Source: Ruminococcus sp. (GTDB lineage Bacteria > Bacillota_A > Clostridia > Oscillospirales > Ruminococcaceae). Taken from it: DNA of 39,826 bases. Under the pieces are notes generated by a model that had not been told where the DNA came from, made no database searches, and saw only the letters and a list, made by a program, of their open reading frames with translations. Of the stretch, positions 15,373-23,904 are shown one piece after another; position 1 is the first letter of the stretch; each line of letters begins with the position of its first letter. Both the position numbers and the translations under genes were made by a program. The DNA is taken from positions 1-39,826 of the forward strand of contig NZ_JAIKXF010000089.1 of NCBI RefSeq assembly GCF_024684275.1, in the 5' to 3' direction.

Positions 15373-15606
15373 ATGAAAGATTTACTTTATGCTATCGCAG
15401 CAGGCCTCGTAGAAGACAAGTCCGCTATCAATATTACCGAGGACGCACCCGACGAAGAGGGCGTTATCGTTTTTCACCTTAACGTTGCTCCTGATGATAT
15501 GGGCAGAGTTATCGGTAAGCAGGGCAGGATCGCAAAGGCCCTCCGTACTATCATGCGCGCAGGTGCAGCTAAGAAGGACCAGAAGGTCTCTGTTACGATC
15601 GAATAA
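15373..15606 (+). CDS. khpA: KH-domain RNA-binding protein KhpA (YlqC)
   Basis: A 77-residue single KH-domain protein. The KH core reads DDMGRVIGKQGRIAKALRTI, containing the GxxG loop (GKQG) that contacts RNA. KhpA proteins of Gram-positive bacteria pair with KhpB/Jag and bind many RNAs, affecting cell elongation and division. Its place just after rpsP is conserved. The ATG follows TACGGAGG. A strong terminator starts seven bases after the stop codon, so this is the last gene of the operon. Confidence 0.95.
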   Translation: MKDLLYAIAAGLVEDKSAINITEDAPDEEGVIVFHLNVAPDDMGRVIGKQGRIAKALRTIMRAGAAKKDQKVSVTIE

Positions 15607-15613
15607 GTATCAT

Positions 15614-15640
15614 AAGCTCCCCAAAAAGGGAGCTTTTTTG
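15614..15640 (+). terminator. Rho-independent terminator of the ffh operon
   Basis: AAGCTCCC (15614-15621), 6-base loop, GGGAGCTT (15628-15635), then a run of T. A textbook terminator. Confidence 0.9.
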
Positions 15641-15712
15641 TTTGTTTAGACCATTGACCATATTCAAAAATTGCTCATATTTATCTTTTTTTGCTTACTT
15701 TACGCATAATAC

Positions 15713-15741
15713 TTGACACAATAGGTTATGGAGTATATAAT
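15713..15741 (+). promoter_or_regulatory. Orphan consensus promoter
   Basis: TTGACA (15713-15718), 17 bases, TATAAT (15736-15741). There is no ORF before the terminator at 15807-15838, so it should make a short RNA. Confidence 0.8.
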
Positions 15742-15747
15742 AATAAC

Positions 15748-15838
15748 GGTATTGGTCCAGACAAGACACATATCAAAAGCTTTAATGCTTATATACCCTC
15801 TCTTTAAAAGCTCATGCTTCATGCGTGAGCTTTTTTTC
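15748..15838 (+). ncRNA. Candidate small RNA of about 90 nt
   Basis: A perfect promoter (15713-15741) and a strong terminator (15807-15838) enclose about 60 bases with no ORF. The interval can fold with GGTAT (15749-15753) pairing to ATACC (15793-15797), enclosing an AAGC/GCTT hairpin. I recognise no known RNA family: the signal recognition particle RNA apex motif, 6S features and common riboswitch cores are not seen. The function is unknown. The closest downstream gene is the GH95 fucosidase, which has its own promoter. Confidence 0.55.
15807..15838 (+). terminator. Terminator of the small RNA candidate
   Basis: AAAGCTCATGC (15807-15817), loop TTCAT, GCGTGAGCTTT (15823-15833), an 11-bp stem with one G-U, then further T residues. 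Confidence 0.85.
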
Positions 15839-16096
15839 TTTGCCGCGTTATAGGCATTTTGACGGCAAAACGATAATATTTTGCAGTATGATCCGCTTTT
15901 TTTGCAAAATAAGTGCTTTATTTGCAGTGCTGATGTAGAAAATGCATATAATTTATTGACATTTATTTATAATAATGATACAATTATAATGTATAGATAT
16001 ATATAATCTGTTATCTCGTTAAAATAACAGACAAAAGGGCGATATTAAAATTTATTGAGCAGTCCCCTCAGGCTGCTCTAAAGGAGTTGGAAAGGA
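15839..16096 (+). other. Leader region of the fucosidase gene
   Basis: No gene. It holds the promoter at 15956-15984 and a leader of about 105 nt with two hairpins: CTGTTAT...ATAACAG (about 16008-16031) and GAGCAG...CTGCTC (about 16058-16079), the latter directly before the AAAGGAG site. These could control translation or termination, but they match no riboswitch I know. Confidence 0.6.
15956..15984 (+). promoter_or_regulatory. Promoter of the GH95 fucosidase gene
   Basis: TTGACA (15956-15961), 17 bases, TACAAT (15979-15984), in a very AT-rich stretch. Confidence 0.7.
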
Positions 16097-19000
16097 ATGA
16101 AACTTAAATCCACCGGAAAATTTCTCTCCGTTTTCCTATCAGCGTGTATGGCGCTCCCTATAGTAACAGGCGGAGCTCCTGTACATAAGCTAACAGCGGA
16201 GAATACTGCGGCAGCAGCCGAGTACCCACACGATGACGACCTTGTTCTGCGGTACAATACTCAGGCAGGCAATGTCAATACCGATAACGCCTATAATAAC
16301 GACGAGTCATTCTACAAGGCTCTCCCTCTGGGAAACGGCAGGATAGGCGCAATGGTATACGGAAACTGCCCCAATGAGATCATCGACATCAATGAATGTA
16401 CCGTCTGGAGCTCTGGTCCCGGCAGCAACAATAAGGAGGGCGGCGGAAATCACATCAAGGAGATACAGGACCTTATCAAAAACGGCAAATACAACGATGC
16501 AAACAGTCTCGTCGGCAAATATCTCATAGGCGGCGGCGAAGCAAAGTACCAGAAGGTGGGAGCTCTCAGGCTCAATCTCGGTCACGAGAATGTGTCAAAT
16601 TACTCCCGTACCCTCGATATGAACGACGCCGTGGCACGTACTGAGTATACAGCAAACGGAAAAAAATACACCCGTGAGAGCTTCGTCAGCTATCCCGATC
16701 AGGTCATGGTAACGCGGATAACCTGTGATACCCCTGATTCCGTATCCCTTACGGCAGGCTATGACGGACTTCTCAACGGCACTGTGTCCACCGACGGAAA
16801 TGACACCCTCATCGCCAACGGTCACGGCGACAGGGACCTCTGGATAGACGGAGCAGTATACTATTCCTCGCGCAGCAAGGTCATTCCCGACGGCGGCAGT
16901 ATCAGCGCAGGAAACGGCAGGGTAAACGTTTCAAATGCAAATTCTGTGGTCATACTCACTTCAGTCCGCACTAATTTCGTGGACTACAAGACCTGCAACG
17001 GCGACGAAAAGGGCGGCGCTGCGGCTGACATCAGGAACGCCGAAAAGCTTTCATTTGATACTCTCTATGAACACCATATCGCCGATTATCAGGAGCTTTT
17101 CAAGCGCGTTGATGTGGAGCTGGGCGGCGATACCTCCGCTATACTCAGCAAGACCACTCCGCAGAGAATAGCCGAATTTGGCTCATCTAACGATCCGAAA
17201 ATGGTTGAGACCTTGTTCCAGTACGGCAGATACCTCATGATAAGCGCTTCCCGTGACGCTCAGCCCATGAACTTACAGGGCATCTGGAACAAGTACTCCT
17301 CACCTGCGTGGGGCAGTAAAATGACCTCGAATATCAACTATGAGATGAATTACTGGCCTGCCTTTACCACAAATCTGGGCGAATGCTTCAAGCCCTTTGT
17401 GGAGAAGTCCAAAGGACTTGCCGAGGCTGGAAATGTCACCGCAAGAGTTAATTACGGCATACAGAACGGCTGGGTTCTCCACCATAATACCGACCTGTGG
17501 AACAGGACAGGCGCTATCGACGGTGCGTGGGGGCAGTGGCCCACAGGCGGCGCATGGGTATCAAATATGCTCTATGACGCATACCGCTTCAATCAGGACG
17601 AGGAGTACCTCGCCGACATATATCCCGTTATCAAGGGCAGTGCGGAGTTCCTCAATTCCCTTATGACCACAGCAAAGATAAACGGTCAGGAGTACGCAGT
17701 GATAAGCCCAAGTACCTCTCCCGAGATAAATCTCCCTGCTTACCCGAATTCATGCATAGACCAGAGCGTCACTATGGACAACGGCATAGCAAGAGAGTTG
17801 TTCAAGGGTGTTGCTGAGGCTTCCGAGATATTGGGCACAGATGAGGCGCTTCGCAGTCAGCTCAACAGCAAGCTCACCAATATCCGTCCCGAAACTATCG
17901 GAAAATGGGGACAGATACAGGAATGGGCTCAGGATTGGGACAACAAAAACGAAAAACACCGCCATATCTCACATATGTATGCCCTTTATCCGGGATATGA
18001 GATAACTCCCTCTGATAATCCCACCACTGCAAAGGCGGCGGCGACTTCACTGAATGCAAGAGGTGACGACGGTACGGGCTGGTCAGAGGCATGGAAGCTG
18101 AACTGCTGGGCAAGACTTGAGGACGGCGAACACGCATACAACCTTGTCAAGCTCCTCATATCTCCTGTCAATAAGAGCGGAAGACTCTATGATAATCTCT
18201 GGGATGCACATCCGCCCTTCCAGATAGACGGAAATTTCGGCTTTACCTCGGGTATCGCTGAAATGCTCCTCCAGAGCCATAACGACGTTATAACCCTCCT
18301 CCCTGCACTTCCGAAGCAGTGGTCAACAGGTCATGCAAACGGTCTCTGCGCACGGGGAAACTTTGAAGTTACCGAGATGTACTGGAAGAACGGCAGACTT
18401 GAAAGGACTGCAATCCTGTCAAAATCTGGCGGCATCTGTACAGTCAGGTACGGCGGCACTGTCATAAGCTTTGATACGGAGAAGGGCAAGGAATACAGGC
18501 TCAGCGGCGAATTGCAGCTTGAAAACGGCGGCGATATACTCCAGAATCTTGCTATAGGCAAGGAAGTTACCGCTTCGGGCGCACAGACAGGCGAGGGCGC
18601 GGCTCTTGCAGTTGACGGCGACGCGGCTACAAAATGGTGTCACATTGACGGACTCAGCGGCGAGTGGATACAGATAGACCTGGGTGCAAATTACGATATA
18701 CGGCGCTGGAACGCTGAATTTGCAGGCGTACAGGAGGATATAAAGTACGATCCCCGCGATTTTGTGATACAGGCAAGCTCCGACGGCGAGAGCTGGACGG
18801 ACATAGCAAGGGTATACGGCAATACCAAGAGCTCATGCGGACGGAATACAGAGGGTATCTCTGCAAGATACATAAGGCTCGAAATGCTTACATCTACTCA
18901 GAATACCGAGGGCGGCGCAAGAGTTTACGAGCTTGGGATATGGGGTAAGGACGATAAGCCTCCCGTACCTAAGACAGCCTTCAAGAGCTACGGCGCAAAT

Positions 19001-19540
19001 GCGTATAATTTCAAGTACGGCGATATACGCAAGGACGACAGCGGAAAGACTGCTATCGGCTATATCACCGACGGCTCTTACATCGTTTTCCGCGGACTGG
19101 ATTTTGAAAGCGGAGCGGAGGGCTTCCGCGCAAGCACGGCAAGTGCGACAGAGGGCGGAACTATCGAGATTCGTATTGACGGAGCAGACGGCGAGCTCAT
19201 AGGCGAGTGTCCTGTATCGGGCACTGACAGCTGGAGCGAATACGTCGAGAGCGGCTGTAAGACCGTACAGTGTACAGGTCAGCATGATGTTTATCTTGTG
19301 TTCAGAGGCGGAGACGGATACCTTTTCAATGTTGATAATTTCGGCTTCTACGGGATCAAGGGCGACATCAACGGTGACCGCGCAGTTGACAGCTTTGATA
19401 TGATACGTTACAGGAAGGCGCTTATCAATGAGCTGACACTCAGCGGATTATCGTACTCAAATGCGGATATGAACGAGGATAACAAGAATAATGTAGCAGA
19501 TATACTTCTGTTACAGAAGCAGATACTGGGAATCAGATAA
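16097..19540 (+). CDS. GH95-family alpha-L-fucosidase with discoidin, CBM6-like and dockerin modules
   Basis: Secreted multimodular enzyme of 1,147 residues. A signal peptide (about 1-40) is followed by a GH95 catalytic region (about 45-800), a family known for inverting alpha-1,2-L-fucosidases. Residues matching the characterised bifidobacterial enzyme are present: Asn412 and Asn414 in SNINYEMNYW, Glu543 in STSPEI (general acid), and Asp711 in IDGNFGF. A discoidin/F5-8C module (about 816-949) and a CBM6-like module (about 960-1088) follow. The last ~60 residues form a type I dockerin with two calcium loops (DINGDRAVDSFD and DMNEDNKNNVAD), so it should dock to a cellulosome cohesin. Likely targets are fucosylated plant xyloglucan or host glycans. 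It ends at a terminator shared with the convergent gene. Confidence 0.92.
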   Translation: MKLKSTGKFLSVFLSACMALPIVTGGAPVHKLTAENTAAAAEYPHDDDLVLRYNTQAGNVNTDNAYNNDESFYKALPLGNGRIGAMVYGNCPNEIIDINECTVWSSGPGSNNKEGGGNHIKEIQDLIKNGKYNDANSLVGKYLIGGGEAKYQKVGALRLNLGHENVSNYSRTLDMNDAVARTEYTANGKKYTRESFVSYPDQVMVTRITCDTPDSVSLTAGYDGLLNGTVSTDGNDTLIANGHGDRDLWIDGAVYYSSRSKVIPDGGSISAGNGRVNVSNANSVVILTSVRTNFVDYKTCNGDEKGGAAADIRNAEKLSFDTLYEHHIADYQELFKRVDVELGGDTSAILSKTTPQRIAEFGSSNDPKMVETLFQYGRYLMISASRDAQPMNLQGIWNKYSSPAWGSKMTSNINYEMNYWPAFTTNLGECFKPFVEKSKGLAEAGNVTARVNYGIQNGWVLHHNTDLWNRTGAIDGAWGQWPTGGAWVSNMLYDAYRFNQDEEYLADIYPVIKGSAEFLNSLMTTAKINGQEYAVISPSTSPEINLPAYPNSCIDQSVTMDNGIARELFKGVAEASEILGTDEALRSQLNSKLTNIRPETIGKWGQIQEWAQDWDNKNEKHRHISHMYALYPGYEITPSDNPTTAKAAATSLNARGDDGTGWSEAWKLNCWARLEDGEHAYNLVKLLISPVNKSGRLYDNLWDAHPPFQIDGNFGFTSGIAEMLLQSHNDVITLLPALPKQWSTGHANGLCARGNFEVTEMYWKNGRLERTAILSKSGGICTVRYGGTVISFDTEKGKEYRLSGELQLENGGDILQNLAIGKEVTASGAQTGEGAALAVDGDAATKWCHIDGLSGEWIQIDLGANYDIRRWNAEFAGVQEDIKYDPRDFVIQASSDGESWTDIARVYGNTKSSCGRNTEGISARYIRLEMLTSTQNTEGGARVYELGIWGKDDKPPVPKTAFKSYGANAYNFKYGDIRKDDSGKTAIGYITDGSYIVFRGLDFESGAEGFRASTASATEGGTIEIRIDGADGELIGECPVSGTDSWSEYVESGCKTVQCTGQHDVYLVFRGGDGYLFNVDNFGFYGIKGDINGDRAVDSFDMIRYRKALINELTLSGLSYSNADMNEDNKNNVADILLLQKQILGIR

Positions 19541-19543
19541 GAA

Positions 19544-19575
19544 AAAGCCCTTGCATTATGCAAGGGCTTTGCTTT
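19544..19575. terminator. Bidirectional terminator between the two dockerin genes
   Basis: A perfect 12-bp stem (19544-19555 with 19559-19570) and a 3-base loop. Five A on the left and T-rich sequence on the right let it serve both convergent genes. Confidence 0.88.
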
Positions 19576-19582
19576 TGGTATA

Positions 19583-22357
19583 TCAGTTATCTCTCATTGA
19601 TTCAAGTATCTTTTTGCGGAATTCGACCATGTCGAATATATCGATATTTCCGTCGCCGTTGAGGTCAGCGGAAGCAATCTGCCTTTCGTCAAGAGTAGTC
19701 ATTCCGTTGATGAATCTTGACATCATTACAAGGTCAGCTACATTGAACTCTCCGTCAACGTTAAGGTCGCCGCTCTGTTCTATTTTCTCGAACTTGATAC
19801 CGTACATCTTAGCGTAAGCCTCTGCGGTAGAGCCCTTAAAGCCGTGGATAACAGTATCGCATATTTCTTCGTCGGAATCTGCTTCAAGCTCCTCCATAAG
19901 TGGTGTTCTGTAAAAATAAGACTTGAGTGGCTCCTTCCTTTCCTGATGCGACTTTACTGAGTCATCGCCGACATCAATATGCTGTGCAGGGATAGTCCGG
20001 TAACCTGCGCATATCTCACATTCGGGATCGTATATGAAGATGTTCTTCATGTATTTAGCGTTCTTGAAAGCGTCAAAGTCGATAACGTGTGAATCAACAT
20101 AAGCAGTTACTACTCTGTTTGCGGTGCTTAACATTTCCCAGCTCATTTTTGTAACGCTCTTGGGAACAAGTATATAACCGGCAGCGTCTAATTTGGCAAT
20201 GCCAACGGTACCTTCCTTGATATTTGCAGGCTTTGATTTTTCCGGCTCAACTTCAGTGACGCCGACGCACCAGCTTCCGAGATAATCAAGTCCGTCTTCT
20301 GACTTGACAGCAGGAACGTCAAGGAATGCATTATAACCGATATGATTTACACTTTCAGGGATAGAAATATCTTTGATACCTGTGCAGCCTGCGAAAGCAT
20401 AGTCGCCGATAACATCAAGCTTTTCCGAGAGTTTGACGCTCTTGAGCTTGGATGAGTTTGCGAAAGAATTTTTTCCGATAGTTTCAACGCTGTCGGGGAG
20501 CTCAATGCTCTCAACATTTTCGAGACCGTATAATGCAAAGCTGTCTATGATCTTTACGCCGTCGGGAACAACTATCTTCTTGCCTGCGTATCTTGACGGC
20601 ACCTTGATAAGCTTTGTCATGTCCTTGCTGTAGATGATACCGTCAACTGATGTGAGGTAGGGGTTGTCCTTGTCCACATCGTAGAATGCCACCTTATCAT
20701 CGGGGGAGTCTTCCAAATGAATATATTGTTCTATAGTAGCAGGGATACTTATCTTATCAGCATTTGCGCCGATGACGAATAATGTTCTTACGGGAGCGAT
20801 ACCTACTTCGGGAGATTCTGCTTCGGAAGATATGGTTATTTCTTTTATGGTATCGCTGCTTGAGGGGCGTACAGATGCGGTAGCTAAGTATTTCGAGTAT
20901 ATGTCGTAGGTTGCTCCGTCCTTATTGATTTTTGTTAAAGGCTCGTTTTCTTCGATTTTGAGCTTTAAAGGCATAAATACTCGTCTGTACTTTATAGCGT
21001 AGTCCTCAGCTGTAGAGCCCTTTGCACCGTGGATAACAGTATCATACTTGGGAGAAGCACCAGCCTTTATAGGTGCCTTTTTAACAGCGTTTTCATTAGA
21101 AGCGAGGCTTATAGTGTCAAGGTCTATCAGCTCTGTGTTGATCGCCCTCTGTATCGAACTTGAAGCTCCGCTTGAAGAGGATACAGTTACTGTTTTGTGG
21201 GAAAGAGTATACTCTGTTGGCTTTTCTTCATTACTGCTCGGAACATAGGATTCATCGCGATAAACATGATATGCAGGCAGAGTTGTCGGAGAATCTGTTA
21301 TCTTGCAGTTAGGATCGTATATTTCGATGCCCTTGATACCGTTTGTAGCAAGACAGCCTGCAGGGATATTGTTGTTATAGAATGCTATAAAATCAATATC
21401 CATATATTGTCCCAGACCTATGATAAGTCGATCAGTGATATGCTTTACTGAGCTTGGGACAACAATATATTTCAGCTGGTATCTCTCAGAGAAAATTCCG
21501 CTGGCTGTACCTACAGTGCCTTCTCTGATATCGCCGGCAGTTATTTCCTTATCCGTGCCTACAGCCCAGCCGTCAACATATTTTATGCTGTTCTCGGTCT
21601 TGATGCAGGCAGTATCCTTGAATACGTCCTCATACATCTCCTCCAAGCTGTCGGGCAGGTCAACGCTTTCCAGCGATGAACAGCCTGCAAAAGCAAAGTA
21701 TCCAATAGCTTTGAGCTTCTGTGAGAAATTGACCTCTGTAAGACCGCTGCATCCCCAGAAAGCAGACGGGTATATCTTTTCGAGATTTTCGCCCATAGTT
21801 ACCTTTTTGAGGTCGCGGCAGCAGGCAAGAGCTCCGCGGTCTATGCTGACAGTCTCATCAGGGATAGTCAGCTCTGTCTTGCCGCCTGCGTTAGGGCAGG
21901 CAACCAGCTCTGTCATATCCTTTGTATAGATGACGCCGTCAACAGCTGTGAAGTACTTACTGTCCTCAGGAACAGTTATTTCCTCAATGCCTTCTTCTGC
22001 GATGAATATCCAGTCGAAAACAGCGATATTCTTTGAAAGATTTATCTTTTTAAGATTCTTGCAGTCTCTGAAAGGTCCGTCTGTCAACCCCACAACAGGC
22101 TTATCCTTATAGGTCTCGGGAACAGTGAATTCCTCGATGTCCTCCTTATTGACTCTTGTTATTAAGACAAACTTGTCATAGACGAGATACTCAAAGTCGT
22201 CTTCTTTAACGATCTTATGACCTTCGTCAAGGTCATATTCGCTTGTTACCGCACTCTGTGTAGGTGTCAGAACAGATTCTGCAAAGACAGGTGCAGCTGT
22301 GCAGACAGAGCCGCAGAGAATTGAAAGTGCAGCGAGAGTCGAAATGATTTTTTTCAT
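19583..22357 (-). CDS. BspA-like leucine-rich-repeat protein with C-terminal dockerin
   Basis: Secreted 924-residue protein. A signal peptide (about 1-26, ending PVFA) precedes two copies of a BspA-type leucine-rich-repeat (LRR_5) block. Block A runs about 75-460 and block B about 500-855. Matching points are FTAVDGVIYTKDMTELV (136-152) with LTSVDGIIYSKDMTKLI (568-584), and DTVIHGAKGSTAEDYA (439-454) with DTVIHGFKGSTAEAYA (834-849). A dockerin (about 863-918) has calcium loops DLNVDGEFNVAD and DLNGDGNIDIFD. Such repeats usually bind proteins or glycans; no catalytic motif is seen, so it is probably a structural or adhesion component of the cellulosome. GGAGG precedes the ATG. It is divergent from agrB, 237 bp away. 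Confidence 0.9.
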   Translation of the reverse strand: MKKIISTLAALSILCGSVCTAAPVFAESVLTPTQSAVTSEYDLDEGHKIVKEDDFEYLVYDKFVLITRVNKEDIEEFTVPETYKDKPVVGLTDGPFRDCKNLKKINLSKNIAVFDWIFIAEEGIEEITVPEDSKYFTAVDGVIYTKDMTELVACPNAGGKTELTIPDETVSIDRGALACCRDLKKVTMGENLEKIYPSAFWGCSGLTEVNFSQKLKAIGYFAFAGCSSLESVDLPDSLEEMYEDVFKDTACIKTENSIKYVDGWAVGTDKEITAGDIREGTVGTASGIFSERYQLKYIVVPSSVKHITDRLIIGLGQYMDIDFIAFYNNNIPAGCLATNGIKGIEIYDPNCKITDSPTTLPAYHVYRDESYVPSSNEEKPTEYTLSHKTVTVSSSSGASSSIQRAINTELIDLDTISLASNENAVKKAPIKAGASPKYDTVIHGAKGSTAEDYAIKYRRVFMPLKLKIEENEPLTKINKDGATYDIYSKYLATASVRPSSSDTIKEITISSEAESPEVGIAPVRTLFVIGANADKISIPATIEQYIHLEDSPDDKVAFYDVDKDNPYLTSVDGIIYSKDMTKLIKVPSRYAGKKIVVPDGVKIIDSFALYGLENVESIELPDSVETIGKNSFANSSKLKSVKLSEKLDVIGDYAFAGCTGIKDISIPESVNHIGYNAFLDVPAVKSEDGLDYLGSWCVGVTEVEPEKSKPANIKEGTVGIAKLDAAGYILVPKSVTKMSWEMLSTANRVVTAYVDSHVIDFDAFKNAKYMKNIFIYDPECEICAGYRTIPAQHIDVGDDSVKSHQERKEPLKSYFYRTPLMEELEADSDEEICDTVIHGFKGSTAEAYAKMYGIKFEKIEQSGDLNVDGEFNVADLVMMSRFINGMTTLDERQIASADLNGDGNIDIFDMVEFRKKILESMRDN

Positions 22358-22409
22358 ATTAATAACCTCCTATATCATTATGACATATGACAGATTTATC
22401 GCATCATAT

Positions 22410-22438
22410 ATTATATCATATCTTGCCTGCAATGTCAA
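22410..22438 (-). promoter_or_regulatory. Promoter of the dockerin leucine-rich-repeat gene
   Basis: On the minus strand TTGACA (22438-22433), 17 bases, TATAAT (22415-22410). A perfect match, with the start near 22403. Confidence 0.85.
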
Positions 22439-22503
22439 TATTATAGAATTGTTTTGGCATCAGCTGAAACTTCTGAGTATGCTCTTGGATTTGACAGTAT
22501 AAG

Positions 22504-22516
22504 GTGAAACTTTCAC
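22504..22516. promoter_or_regulatory. Palindrome upstream of agrB promoter
   Basis: GTGAAA-C-TTTCAC, a perfect inverted repeat ending eight bases before the agrB -35 box and between the two divergent promoters. It is a candidate operator. Confidence 0.4.
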
Positions 22517-22524
22517 TGAGAATA

Positions 22525-22552
22525 TTGACTTTTTGCTAATTTGTGATATAAT
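22525..22552 (+). promoter_or_regulatory. Promoter of the agrB operon
   Basis: TTGACT (22525-22530), 16 bases, TATAAT (22547-22552). The predicted start near 22559 is downstream of most of the region before the GTG at 22571 and supports the ATG at 22595 as start. The agrD promoter has the same TTGACT-N16-TATAAT form. Confidence 0.75.
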
Positions 22553-22594
22553 TAAACTGATTAGTAATTCGTGTATGGGATACAGGATATAGAG

Positions 22595-23179
22595 ATGGAC
22601 AAATTAATAAATTCGATCATGGAAAAGCTTCTCAGCGGCGGTTACGTCAGAGAAGACGAGGCAGATATAGTCCGATTCGGACTTGAGCTGAACATCATGA
22701 AGATGGTCATATCTGCTGCTATGCTCGTTGCTGCCGTTTTATTCGGCAGTGCTCCCGAGGCACTCGTTTTCATGGCAGTATATCCGCCTCTGCGCTCATG
22801 CTGCGGCGGTTATCATGCTAAAACGCGGATCGCCTGCTTTATACTGTCTATGGCTGTGATGAGCTCTGTCATTGCGGCTTCTCGTCTTATGCCTGCAAGA
22901 GCCTCGCTGCCGGCTGCTTTGGCTATGAGCTTTTCAGGCTTGCTGCTCATTATCCTGTTAGCACCTGTGGAATCCCGAAACAAGCCCTTTGACAGCGTGG
23001 AACGCAGGGTATTCCGCAGACGTTCACTTATAGCAGCCGCAATTTCAGCGGCGATAATAGCTGTTTTTGCTGTTTTACAGGCACGACGGCTTATGACAGG
23101 TGCTGCTATAGCAATATTCTTTACAGGGATAATGCTTGCAGCAGGTATATTCTCAAACAGGAAAGGAGCATTGAAATGA
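22595..23179 (+). CDS. agrB: AgrB-like autoinducer-processing membrane protease
   Basis: AgrB-family cysteine protease of 194 residues that cleaves the AgrD precursor and forms its thiolactone in the membrane. The core motif RSCCGGYHAKTRIAC contains the catalytic pair His74 and Cys81, spaced seven residues apart as in Staphylococcus AgrB. Several hydrophobic segments (about 36-65, 80-100, 105-125, 140-185) fit the multi-pass topology. The ATG at 22595 has AGGA seven bases upstream; a GTG at 22571 has no site. The stop codon overlaps the start of the response regulator gene, so the two are translationally coupled. The substrate is most likely the 51-codon agrD at 25449. Confidence 0.9.
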   Translation: MDKLINSIMEKLLSGGYVREDEADIVRFGLELNIMKMVISAAMLVAAVLFGSAPEALVFMAVYPPLRSCCGGYHAKTRIACFILSMAVMSSVIAASRLMPARASLPAALAMSFSGLLLIILLAPVESRNKPFDSVERRVFRRRSLIAAAISAAIIAVFAVLQARRLMTGAAIAIFFTGIMLAAGIFSNRKGALK

Positions 23180-23901
23180 TATCCATTGCTATATGCGACG
23201 ACGATAAGGACGTTATCGAACAGATAAAGGGGCGTATCTCGAAATACAGCACCGTCCATTCTGTAGAGTTTGAGGTCCACACCTTCCGCTGCGGCGAAAA
23301 GCTTCTTGAAACGGAGATGAACTACGACCTTATCTTTCTTGACATCGAAATGAGCGGCATCGACGGGCTGAAGACTGCTCAGGCAATACGTCAGATAGAC
23401 CGCCGTTCAAGGATAGTATATGTCACAAATCACTCAGAGTTTGCACTTCGGAGCTATTCGGTGCACCCTTTTGACTTTGTGGTAAAACCCTTTGAGGACG
23501 TAAGGATAGACAATGTGCTCGACGAGCTTATGCGCTATCTTGCCGAAAACTCTGAAAAGGACGTGGTGATACAGCTAAAGGGCGAGGACGGACCTCTGCT
23601 GCTGTCGCTGAAAAACATCTACGTCTTTGAATATACAGGAAACCGCCGTATAACAGTATACACAAAAACGGAAAAATATCGCATAAGAGGCAGCCTTTCC
23701 GACGTTTTTGCACTGATAAACTCAGAGAGCTTTGTTTCTCCGCATAAAAGCTTTATAATAAATATGGAACACATAGATAAGCTCAATAACTTTACACTAT
23801 ACACTACAAACGGTCTGGAAATACCCGTAGCTCAGAAAAAACTGAAGGATTTCCAGAATGAATTCAGCCGTTTTATCAAACACTACATCAGACAGGAGTA
23901 A
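23176..23901 (+). CDS. agrA: AgrA-like response regulator (receiver + LytTR)
   Basis: Two-component response regulator of 241 residues. The receiver domain has the acidic pocket CDDD (7-10), the phospho-acceptor Asp56 in FLDIEMSG, and the conserved Lys in VVKPFED. The C-terminal LytTR DNA-binding domain covers about residues 135-240 (YVFEYTGNRRITVYT, SFVSPHKSFIINMEHIDKL, NGLEIPVAQKKLKDF), the same type as staphylococcal AgrA. GAAAGGAG precedes the ATG, which overlaps the agrB stop. The kinase gene follows after three bases. LytTR proteins bind pairs of nine-base sites, and candidates lie upstream of agrD (25260 and 25302). Confidence 0.93.
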   Translation: MISIAICDDDKDVIEQIKGRISKYSTVHSVEFEVHTFRCGEKLLETEMNYDLIFLDIEMSGIDGLKTAQAIRQIDRRSRIVYVTNHSEFALRSYSVHPFDFVVKPFEDVRIDNVLDELMRYLAENSEKDVVIQLKGEDGPLLLSLKNIYVFEYTGNRRITVYTKTEKYRIRGSLSDVFALINSESFVSPHKSFIINMEHIDKLNNFTLYTTNGLEIPVAQKKLKDFQNEFSRFIKHYIRQE

Positions 23902-23904
23902 GCT

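Noticed and set aside
15748..15838. Signal recognition particle RNA near ffh
   Set aside because: The conserved GGAA-type apex and asymmetric loop of that RNA are not present.
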